In this document: positions 1 to 5,171 of the stretch, piece by piece
How positions within the stretch are numbered: the first letter of the stretch is position 1
Layout: every line of letters begins with the position of its first letter
The notes under the pieces: model-generated
Seen by the model: only the letters and a program-made list of their open reading frames with translations
Told to the model about the DNA's origin: nothing
Database searches by the model: none
Position numbers and translations under genes: made by a program
Assembly (NCBI GenBank): GCA_030043235.1
Contig: JASHYF010000231.1
Span: 1-5,171, forward strand
Source of the DNA: Solirubrobacteraceae bacterium
GTDB lineage: Bacteria > Actinomycetota > Thermoleophilia > Solirubrobacterales > Solirubrobacteraceae
Direction: 5' to 3'
Length of the DNA: 5,171 nucleotides

Positions 1-422
1 GCGATCTCCGGCGCGGGCCAGTCCTTGGAGATGAAGCCCGCGGCGCCCGCCGCCCGCGCGGCGCGGGGCGAGATGCCCCCGGCTCCCGACATCAGCAGCA
101 CGCGCGGCGCCGGCGCCTCGGCGCGCAGGCGCTCGCAGATCTCCGGCCCGGACTCGCTGCCCAGGAACAGGTCCACGAGCGCCACGTGCGGCTCGTAGCG
201 GCGGCACACGGCCAGCGCCTCCGCGCCGGTGCGCGCGCTCAGGCAGCGATCCACCCACGGCATCTGGCCGAGCATCAGGCGAAAGCCCCAGTGCACCACG
301 TCGTGATCGTCGACCACCAGCACGCGCAGGCGCCTGCGCGACTCCTCCCCGGGCGGGGGCCCGGCGCCACGCTCCTCGCCGGGCGCTGCTGAGCGCTCGG
401 GCACGGGCGAGCGGGCGCTCAC
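1..422 (-). CDS. NarL/FixJ-type response regulator, receiver domain (partial)
   Basis: Read on the minus strand, this gives 140 codons before the window edge, so the C-terminal part (in this family a LuxR-type helix-turn-helix output domain) is not visible. After a Pro/Gly/Glu-rich leader of about 30 residues, a receiver domain begins with RLRVLVVDDHD: acidic pair D38-D39, phospho-acceptor D84 in ALVDLFLG, the switch Ser in LLMSGAG (S112), and the conserved Lys in GFISKDW (K133). By family knowledge it takes phosphate from the kinase encoded just upstream and then binds DNA. The chosen start is the GTG at 422, whose GTGA overlaps the kinase stop codon; this is typical of translational coupling. 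An in-frame GTG at 404 is an alternative, and the leader upstream of residue 31 is not conserved receiver sequence, so the exact start is less certain than the identity. Confidence 0.9.
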   Translation of the reverse strand, partial: MSARSPVPERSAAPGEERGAGPPPGEESRRRLRVLVVDDHDVVHWGFRLMLGQMPWVDRCLSARTGAEALAVCRRYEPHVALVDLFLGSESGPEICERLRAEAPAPRVLLMSGAGGISPRAARAAGAAGFISKDWPAPEI

Positions 423-1504
423 TGCCCGGTGGGCACGACCAGGCGCACCTGCCACGTTCCCGGCTCCGCTTCCCCGTACTCGAGCATGCCGTCGCGCTGG
501 ATCGCCTCGAGCGTGGCCAGGCGCAGCCCCATGCCTCCCTGCCGGCGGGCGCCCGCGGCCGCGCCCTCCTGGCGGGCGGCCACGCCGTCGTTGCGCAGCT
601 CCAGCACGAACGCGCCGCCGTCACACCGCAGCGACACCTCGACGCAGCTTGCACGGGCATGCTTGTGCGCGTTGCGCACAGCCTCCACGAGCACCGACTG
701 GGCGAGCGCCTCGAGCCTTGCGGGCACGTCCTCGCTGCGCCCGCGCAGGACGATGTCGAGGCCGGGGTACAGCGCGCGCAGGCGCTGCAGTTCTTCGGCG
801 AACGTCACCTTGGTCGGTCGCGTGGGCGCTCGGAGCGCCCGCCCCAGCGCGGTGCGCAGGTCGGCGAGCGCGGTCTGCACCTCGGCGGCGCAGCGCCGCT
901 GGCTGTCGGCGTCGAGCAGCTCCTCGCGCGACAGCGCCAGCGAGATCCCGAACAGCCGCTGCACGACGCCCTCGTGGATCTCGCGCGCGAGGTCGATGCG
1001 CTGCTGCAGCTGGCGGCTCTGCTCGTCGTACGCCGTCACCTCGCGCGCGACCGACGCCATCGCGATCGCCTTCCCGAGCGTCCACAGCAGGTGGCGCTCG
1101 TCCTCGTCCATGTCCGGGACGTCCGGCCTGCGCTCGGACAGCACCACGCCCACGTAGCGACCGGCGGCGGCCATCGGCGTGCAAACGATGCGCACGTCCT
1201 CCAGCAGCTCACGCACGGACGGCGGCACCTTGAAGTCCCCCGCGCCGATCACCTCGAGCACGCGATCCTCCACCAGCGCCTGACGCGCGACGGGCACCGA
1301 GTCGATCGTGACGAACAGGTCCGCGAAGGGCTCCAGCTCGATCCCGTGCGCGCCCACCGCGCGCACGCGCCGCCGTGCGCTGTCGTAGCGAACGAGCACC
1401 GCGCGCTTCATCGACGCAAGGCGGCAGATCGCCTCGCACAGGCTGCTGAAGAAGGCGTCCGGCGGCGAGCCCTCGCCGACCCCGGACAGCAGGTCCGACA
1501 TCAC
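419..1504 (-). CDS. GAF-domain sensor histidine kinase, NarL/DesK type
   Basis: A 361-residue kinase from the chosen start. Residues of about 10-150 resemble a GAF sensor domain (AVLVRYDSARRRVRAVGAHG, later CTPMAAAGRYVGVVLSERR). No membrane segment is seen, so it is probably cytosolic and senses a small ligand or redox state. A helix leads into a HisKA_3-type dimerisation/phosphorylation motif, LAREIHEGVVQRLFG, with phospho-acceptor H177. The ATPase domain follows: N box EAVRNAHKHA (N278), RNDG (D306) and the glycine-rich GGMGLRLATLEAI (323-326 onward), ending in LVVPTGQ. It should phosphorylate the overlapping downstream response regulator. The frame is open as far upstream as an ATG at 1870, but that extension is Gly/Pro/Arg/Trp-rich repeat translation. 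The GTG at 1504 is preferred because AGAGG lies 8 bases before it and rare codons (TCA, AGT, ATA) sit just upstream. Alternatives are GTG 1513, GTG 1579 and ATG 1501. Confidence 0.9.
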   Translation of the reverse strand: MMSDLLSGVGEGSPPDAFFSSLCEAICRLASMKRAVLVRYDSARRRVRAVGAHGIELEPFADLFVTIDSVPVARQALVEDRVLEVIGAGDFKVPPSVRELLEDVRIVCTPMAAAGRYVGVVLSERRPDVPDMDEDERHLLWTLGKAIAMASVAREVTAYDEQSRQLQQRIDLAREIHEGVVQRLFGISLALSREELLDADSQRRCAAEVQTALADLRTALGRALRAPTRPTKVTFAEELQRLRALYPGLDIVLRGRSEDVPARLEALAQSVLVEAVRNAHKHARASCVEVSLRCDGGAFVLELRNDGVAARQEGAAAGARRQGGMGLRLATLEAIQRDGMLEYGEAEPGTWQVRLVVPTGQ

Positions 1505-1512
1505 CTCGAGCA

Positions 1513-1517
1513 CCTCT
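1513..1517 (-). promoter_or_regulatory. Ribosome binding site of the histidine kinase
   Basis: AGAGG on the minus strand lies 8 bases upstream of the GTG at 1504. It is the best Shine-Dalgarno match near the start of the conserved kinase sequence. It decides between several in-frame GTG/ATG candidates, but not strongly. Confidence 0.45.
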
Positions 1518-1645
1518 ATGTGCCCCGCGCGACTGCGCTCGGGGAGCGTGCGTGACCTGAGCGAGGTGGCGCTGGGCACGACCCCAGGATCCCACGAATG
1601 CGCCGCCGGTGCTCGCGTGCCCGCGCGCGAACCCCCCGAATGGGT

Positions 1646-1737
1646 GCCCCAGCGCCCGGCCCACCCGGGGCCCCACGCGCCCGGGCCCACCCGCCCGGTC
1701 CATCCACCTCGCCCCACGCGCCCGGGCCCACCCGCCC
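1646..1737. repeat. C-rich direct repeat with G-quadruplex motifs on the minus strand
   Basis: A 27-base sequence is repeated perfectly at 1670-1696 and 1711-1737 (period 41 bases, separated by 14 bases). A degenerate third copy with two single-base deletions lies at 1646-1666. Each perfect copy contains CCCGGGCCCACCCGCCC on the plus strand, which on the minus strand reads GGG-C-GGG-T-GGG-CCC-GGG. This satisfies the usual four-tract G-quadruplex pattern with loops of 1, 1 and 3 bases. The embedded GGGCCCGGGC can also fold as a hairpin, so two structures compete. The repeat lies upstream of the kinase start on the kinase's sense strand. The repetition is seen directly; any function is inferred. 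Confidence 0.8.
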
Positions 1738-1935
1738 CCGCCCTCCCGTCCCGCGCATGCGCCTCGCAGTCCCAGGTGCAGCGACGAGGCATCGCCGGGC
1801 GCGCGGCGAAGTGCTCTTCACAACTTCTTAGCCCGACAGCTCGCAACTTCCCCGGGAGGCCCCGTGTCACGGCCTAGGATCTGCTTCCCCAAAGACCGTC
1901 GCCCGCGCAGCACCCGATGCACTTCCACAACCACG

Positions 1936-3798
1936 ATGCGGCTTCGTAGCGCCCTCGCCAGCAGCGTGGTCGCCGTGCTGCTCGCCAGCGCGGCCACGCT
2001 CGTGCTGATCGCAAAGCGCGTCAGCGCCGAGCAGTCGGCGTATGCCGCGCAGGGCGGGGCACCGTGCGCGCCCCCTACGCTCAACCGCTCGGACGTGCTG
2101 TCCGGCACCGGCCTCGCGGTCTCACCGCTGCCGGACTCATACGACGCCTCGCCGTACACGCAGATCAGCCTGCTGGGCTCGCCGGCGAGCGCGATCACGG
2201 ATGTGCGCGTGAGCGGCTCCGCGACGGGCACGCACAGCGGGCGCCTGGAGGCCTACTCGCAAGGCGACGGCGCGAGCTTCGTGCCTTCCCGCCCGTTCCT
2301 GCCGGGGGAGACGGTGACCGTGCACGGGACCGTCAAGGTCCGCACGCACGAGCAGCCCTTCGCCTTCCGCTTCGCGATCGCGCACCGGGACCCGGTGGAC
2401 TATGCGGCCGCGGTCACGGCGAGCGTGCCGCGCGACTACAACGAGATGCAGCATTTCCACTCGCAGGCCGCCACGTTCGAGCCGCCGGTGATGGCCGTGA
2501 CCGCGCACTCCGAAGGAACCTCACCGGGCGACGTCTTCATGGCGCCGTATGCCGGACCCGGCCCGAGCGGACCGGCGATCTTCGAAGAAGACGGCAACCT
2601 CGTGTGGTTTCACCCGCTGCCGAAGGGAACCGAAGCAACCGACTTGCAGGTGCAGAAGCTGGACGGCCAGACGGTGCTCACGTGGTGGCAGGGCCGCATC
2701 CCGCCGCAGGGCTTCGGCCAGGGCGAAGAGATCATCGAGAACACCTCGTATCAGGAAATCGGCCGCGTGCACGCCGGCAACGGCTACCTGGCCGACCTGC
2801 ACGAATTTCACATCACCCCGCAGGACACCGCGCTGCTGACGGTGTTTCAGCCGATCGCCTGCAACCTGTCCTCGGTGGGAGGCCAAAGCGGCGACGCGGT
2901 GACCGACGGCATCTTCCAGGAAATCGACCTGATGACCGGGCTCGTGCGCCGCGAATGGACGAGCCTGGACCACGTCGGCCTGAGCGAATCGTACAGCTCG
3001 GCCACGAGCTCCAGCACGATCTGGCCGTTCGACTACTTCCACCTCAACTCGATCGACCAGCTGGCCAGCGGCAGGACGCTGATCTCCGCGCGCAACACCT
3101 CGGCGCTGTACGAACTCGACACGTTCACCGGTCAGGTGCTCACGCACATCGGCGGCAAGCACTCGACCGTCAAGCTCTCGCCCGGGGCCGCCACCGCCTA
3201 CCAGCACGACGCCCAGATGCTGCCCAACGGAGAGATCAGCGTGTTCGACAACGGCGGCGTGCCGAAGGTCCACGCACAGTCGCGCGGGCTGGTGATCGCC
3301 GTGGACGCACAGACGAACACCGACACCGTCGTCGCCGAATACGACCACAGCTCGCCGTCGCTGTTGTCGGGCAGCCAGGGCGACGTGCAGGCGCTGGAAG
3401 ACGGCAACGTGTTCATCGGCTGGGGAGCCTGGCCGTACTTCTCGGAATACAGTGCGAGCGGCGGGCTGCTGTACGACTCGCACCTGCACGGCTCGTATGA
3501 GTCCTACCGCAGCTTCCGCTTCTCGTGGACGGGCTCGCCGGCCGAACCGCCTTCGATCGCGGCCGCGCCCGAAGGCGCTCACACGGTCGTGTATGCGAGC
3601 TGGAACGGCGACACGCGCACCGCCACCTGGCGCGTGCTCGCCGGAGCAAGCGCCACGCAGCTCACGCCGGTTGCAAGCGCCGAGCGCGACGGCTTCGAGA
3701 CGACCATCGCCGCGCCGGCTCAGGAGCCGTATGTGGCGGTGCAGGCACTCGACTCCGAAGGCGCGGTGATCGGCACCTCCAGTACGATCGCCGGCTGA
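1936..3798 (+). CDS. Exported arylsulfotransferase (ASST)-family protein
   Basis: This 620-residue protein starts MRLRSALASSVVAVLL: two Arg, a hydrophobic run at about 7-26, then a possible signal peptidase site after VSA (29-31). It is therefore secreted, or anchored if uncleaved. Residues of about 45-160 form a beta-rich N-terminal domain. The catalytic beta-propeller region of about 190-535 carries the family's residues: H289 in DLHEFH, H369 and N371 in FHLNSID, R386 in SARN, and H424 in YQHDAQMLPNG. These match the His/His-Asn/Arg/His set of E. coli AssT, whose last His is the transient sulfohistidine. A C-terminal beta-rich, Fn3-like segment (YASWNGDTRTATWRVLAG) ends the protein. Family members move sulfate between phenolic esters and phenols without PAPS. 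The substrate here is unknown, and sulfotransferase activity is inferred. No Shine-Dalgarno precedes the ATG at 1936, the last in-frame start before the signal sequence. Glu codons are unusually often GAA compared with the next gene. Confidence 0.85.
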   Translation: MRLRSALASSVVAVLLASAATLVLIAKRVSAEQSAYAAQGGAPCAPPTLNRSDVLSGTGLAVSPLPDSYDASPYTQISLLGSPASAITDVRVSGSATGTHSGRLEAYSQGDGASFVPSRPFLPGETVTVHGTVKVRTHEQPFAFRFAIAHRDPVDYAAAVTASVPRDYNEMQHFHSQAATFEPPVMAVTAHSEGTSPGDVFMAPYAGPGPSGPAIFEEDGNLVWFHPLPKGTEATDLQVQKLDGQTVLTWWQGRIPPQGFGQGEEIIENTSYQEIGRVHAGNGYLADLHEFHITPQDTALLTVFQPIACNLSSVGGQSGDAVTDGIFQEIDLMTGLVRREWTSLDHVGLSESYSSATSSSTIWPFDYFHLNSIDQLASGRTLISARNTSALYELDTFTGQVLTHIGGKHSTVKLSPGAATAYQHDAQMLPNGEISVFDNGGVPKVHAQSRGLVIAVDAQTNTDTVVAEYDHSSPSLLSGSQGDVQALEDGNVFIGWGAWPYFSEYSASGGLLYDSHLHGSYESYRSFRFSWTGSPAEPPSIAAAPEGAHTVVYASWNGDTRTATWRVLAGASATQLTPVASAERDGFETTIAAPAQEPYVAVQALDSEGAVIGTSSTIAG

Positions 3799-3804
3799 GG
3801 CGGC

Positions 3805-3818
3805 CCCTCGAGCGAGGG
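3805..3818 (+). terminator. Small hairpin just after the ASST stop codon
   Basis: CCCTC (3805-3809) and GAGGG (3814-3818) can pair around a four-base GAGC loop, starting 6 bases after the TGA. There is no T-run behind it, so it is at best a weak or factor-assisted terminator. Confidence 0.25.
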
Positions 3819-3858
3819 TCTCCTCCGCTCCACGGGCCGATTTCTGCGCATTGAGCTT

Positions 3859-3886
3859 TTGAGACTCCTGTTGATTTAAGTCTCAA
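3859..3886. promoter_or_regulatory. Inverted repeat TTGAGACT-N12-AGTCTCAA (candidate operator)
   Basis: Two perfect 8-base arms, 3859-3866 and 3879-3886, flank a 12-base AT-rich spacer in an island of AT-rich DNA between two GC-rich genes. A further TTGAG at 3851-3855 offers an alternative pairing with 3882-3886. No T-run follows, so a terminator is less likely than a protein-binding site. It lies about 70 bases before the tandem TetR gene and shares the GACT/AGTC core with the second dyad at 3924-3938. A TetR-type operator is inferred. Confidence 0.5.
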
Positions 3887-3914
3887 TAGTCGGGTTGGCC
3901 AGTGCACACAGTTT

Positions 3915-3938
3915 GATAATCTCGACTTTCCGTAAGTC
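3915..3938 (+). promoter_or_regulatory. Candidate -10 box and overlapping dyad before the tandem TetR gene
   Basis: GATAAT at 3915-3920 matches five of six bases of a sigma-70-type -10 box; the -35 side (around GTTGGC, 3894-3899) is poor. Transcription from it would start near 3927, inside a 15-base dyad GACTT-N5-AAGTC (3924-3938). A repressor bound there would block initiation, the usual layout for TetR autoregulation. The bases are seen directly; promoter activity is inferred. Confidence 0.4.
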
Positions 3939-3942
3939 AAGT

Positions 3943-3947
3943 GGAGG
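3943..3947 (+). promoter_or_regulatory. Ribosome binding site of the tandem TetR gene
   Basis: GGAGG lies 10 bases before the ATG at 3958. The motif is strong though the spacing is slightly long, and it fixes the start of this gene. Confidence 0.7.
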
Positions 3948-3957
3948 ATTGGTCTCG

Positions 3958-5171
3958 ATGGCGGCTCGTAATGTCATAGGAGCGCCGCTGCAGGCTCGGC
4001 GCAAGGGGAGCGACGACCGCTTCCGGCCGCTGCCCACCGGCGCGCACGGACTCGACCCCGAGCTCGTGAAGGACGATCAGCGCTTCCGCCTGCAGCAGGC
4101 GCTGATCGAGCTGATCGCCAGGAAGGGCTACCCGGGCGTGCGGATCGTCGATCTCGCCAAGCTCGCGCACGTCTCCCAGCCGACGTTCTACAGCCTGTAC
4201 GCCGACAAGGAAGACCTGTTCTTGAGCACATACGAGGAGACCGCCCGGCGGACGGGCATGTCGGTGATGCGCGCCTACGAGGTCGAGTGCCCGCACGAGC
4301 AGCGCGTGGTGGAGGCGATGCGGACGTGGACGAAGATGGCGGCAGCGGAGCCCGAGGCGGTCTCGCTGCTCGTGCTCGGCGCCTTCGGCGCCGGCGCGCG
4401 AGCGCTCGCGCGGCGGCGGCTGACACTCGAGCAGCTCGAACGCGCCATCCGCGCGAGCAGCGACCGCGCAGGGGCCGGCGACCCCGGCGACCACATCGTC
4501 ACGGCGATCCTCGGCGGCATCCGCGAGGTGACCGCCGCGCGCCTGCGCGAGGGCCGCGCGCATGAGCTTCCGCAGCTCGCCGACGAGCTCGCGGCGTGGG
4601 CGAGCTCCTATCCGCGACGCCTGCCGAGCGGCCTGCAAGCCCCACCGGCAAAGCGCCGGGATCGCGCCCTCGCGGCTGCGCGGGGGCCCTCCGAGCGGGC
4701 ACGGCGCGCGGAGGGCCGCCTGCCGAGCGGGCGCAACTGCCTGCCACGCGAGCTGATCGTCAACAGCCAGCGCGAGCGGATCGTCGATGCCACCGCCGCG
4801 ATCGTCGCCGAGAAAGGGCTCTCCGCGCTGACCGTCCCGGAGATCGCCCGCCGCGCGAACGTCTCCCATCAGACCTTCTACGACATCTACACCTCCAAGC
4901 ACGACGCGTTCCTGGGCGCGCAGAAGGTGGGCATGCACCGCGCGCTGGTGGTGTCGGTCAACGCCTACCGGGCACACGAAGACGACTGGCCGCGAGCGGT
5001 CGGCGCGGGGGTGCGCGCGCTGCTCGAGTTCCTCGCCTCCGAGCCCGCGCACGCCCACCTGAGCCTGGTCGACACCTTTGCCGCGTGTCCTGCCGCGATC
5101 GAGATTCGCAACTCCACCCTGCGAGCCTTCGCGGAGTACTTCGGCCCCGGCTACGAGCTCGCGCGCGAGAG
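3958..5171 (+). CDS. Tandem (double-domain) TetR/AcrR-family regulator (partial)
   Basis: The frame is open from ATG 3958 to the right edge: 404 codons, with the C-terminus missing. It holds two separate TetR-type helix-turn-helix domains. The first is at about 43-92 (ALIELIARKGYPGVRIVDLA, then HVSQPTFYSLYADKEDLF). The second is at about 271-322 (RIVDATAAIVAEKGLSALTV, then NVSHQTFYDIYTSKHDAF). Each is followed by a helical region expected to bind a ligand and dimerise: about 93-220 for the first, and 323 onward, unfinished, for the second. The linker (about 221-265) is rich in Arg, Ala and Pro and contains RLPSG twice. Ordinary TetR proteins are about 200 residues with one such domain, so this is a fusion or internal duplication. 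It probably acts as a ligand-responsive repressor and may control itself through the dyads just upstream. The two DNA-binding domains differ clearly in sequence, so the fusion is not recent or they arose from different paralogues. The ligand and targets are unknown. Confidence 0.9.
   Translation, partial: MAARNVIGAPLQARRKGSDDRFRPLPTGAHGLDPELVKDDQRFRLQQALIELIARKGYPGVRIVDLAKLAHVSQPTFYSLYADKEDLFLSTYEETARRTGMSVMRAYEVECPHEQRVVEAMRTWTKMAAAEPEAVSLLVLGAFGAGARALARRRLTLEQLERAIRASSDRAGAGDPGDHIVTAILGGIREVTAARLREGRAHELPQLADELAAWASSYPRRLPSGLQAPPAKRRDRALAAARGPSERARRAEGRLPSGRNCLPRELIVNSQRERIVDATAAIVAEKGLSALTVPEIARRANVSHQTFYDIYTSKHDAFLGAQKVGMHRALVVSVNAYRAHEDDWPRAVGAGVRALLEFLASEPAHAHLSLVDTFAACPAAIEIRNSTLRAFAEYFGPGYELARE

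Larger units (their letters stand above)
1505..1935. other. Divergent intergenic region between kinase and ASST genes
   Basis: These 431 bases separate the leftward kinase from the rightward ASST gene and must hold both promoters. All frames here are open by chance because of the extreme GC content; their translations are low-complexity Arg/Pro/Gly/Ala strings with no domain. The region contains the C-rich repeat at 1646-1737 and a 10-base palindrome GCGCATGCGC at 1753-1762. I see no convincing -35/-10 pair in either direction. TAGGAT at 1875-1880 is the nearest thing to a -10 box for the ASST gene, with no good -35 partner. Confidence 0.6.

Noticed and set aside
659..1555. Plus-strand open frame opposite the histidine kinase
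   Set aside because: Kinase H, N and G boxes are unambiguous on the minus strand; this frame is Arg/His/Leu-rich noise.
1646..1737. CRISPR array or mobile-element end
   Set aside because: There are only two perfect copies and one degenerate copy with unequal short spacing and extreme base bias; no cas genes, transposase or target-site duplication is seen.
1505..1870. N-terminal extension of the kinase frame up to ATG 1870
   Set aside because: It translates to a low-complexity Gly/Arg/Trp/Pro string produced by the C-rich repeat, with no conserved sequence; the kinase homology begins near residue 1 of the chosen start.
1609..1935. N-terminal extension of the ASST frame from ATG 1609
   Set aside because: It would bury the signal sequence about 110 residues inside the protein and consists of Arg/Pro-rich repeat translation antisense to the divergent region.
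2521..3582. Long minus-strand open frame opposite the ASST gene
   Set aside because: The plus-strand frame carries the ASST active-site motifs in order; the opposite frame shows no domain.
3859..3886. Rho-independent terminator for the ASST gene
   Set aside because: The inverted repeat has a 12-base spacer, AT-rich arms and no following T-run, which fits an operator better.
3937..5058. Long minus-strand open frame opposite the tandem TetR gene
   Set aside because: It is a GC-driven shadow; the plus strand gives two clear TetR domains with a good ribosome binding site, while this frame gives low-complexity Arg/Ala/His/Leu sequence.

Overview
The window is very GC-rich, with dense coding and strong G/C preference at third codon positions. 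It looks like a high-GC actinobacterium. The make-up (GAF-type histidine kinase with a NarL-type regulator, exported arylsulfotransferase-like protein, tandem TetR-type regulator) fits Thermoleophilia/Solirubrobacterales, but that lineage call is an inference from gene style, not a measurement.

Layout, left to right. On the minus strand, positions 1-422 hold the N-terminal 140 codons of a NarL/FixJ-type response regulator, cut by the window edge. It overlaps by 4 bases (GTGA) the end of a GAF-domain histidine kinase (419-1504, minus), so the two form a tightly coupled two-component operon. Positions 1505-1935 are a divergent, non-coding stretch with three copies (two perfect, one degenerate) of a C-rich repeat. 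Each perfect copy carries a canonical G-quadruplex motif on the minus strand, on the side that would lie upstream of or within the kinase leader.

On the plus strand, 1936-3798 encodes a 620-residue exported or membrane-anchored protein of the arylsulfotransferase (ASST) family with all the expected active-site residues. After it comes a short region (3799-3957) that is strikingly AT-rich for this DNA. It contains two dyads built on the same GACT/AGTC core, a candidate -10 box and a good ribosome binding site. From 3958 to the right edge runs an open frame of at least 404 codons containing two complete TetR-type DNA-binding domains in one polypeptide.

How the parts may work together: the kinase/regulator pair is divergent from the ASST gene and could control it. 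The tandem TetR protein probably represses its own promoter through the dyads in front of it, and its ligand could relate to the aromatic or phenolic chemistry of the ASST-like enzyme. These links rest on position only. The best candidates for something not well described are the double-headed TetR regulator with its paired dyads, and the twin G-quadruplex repeat in the divergent region.
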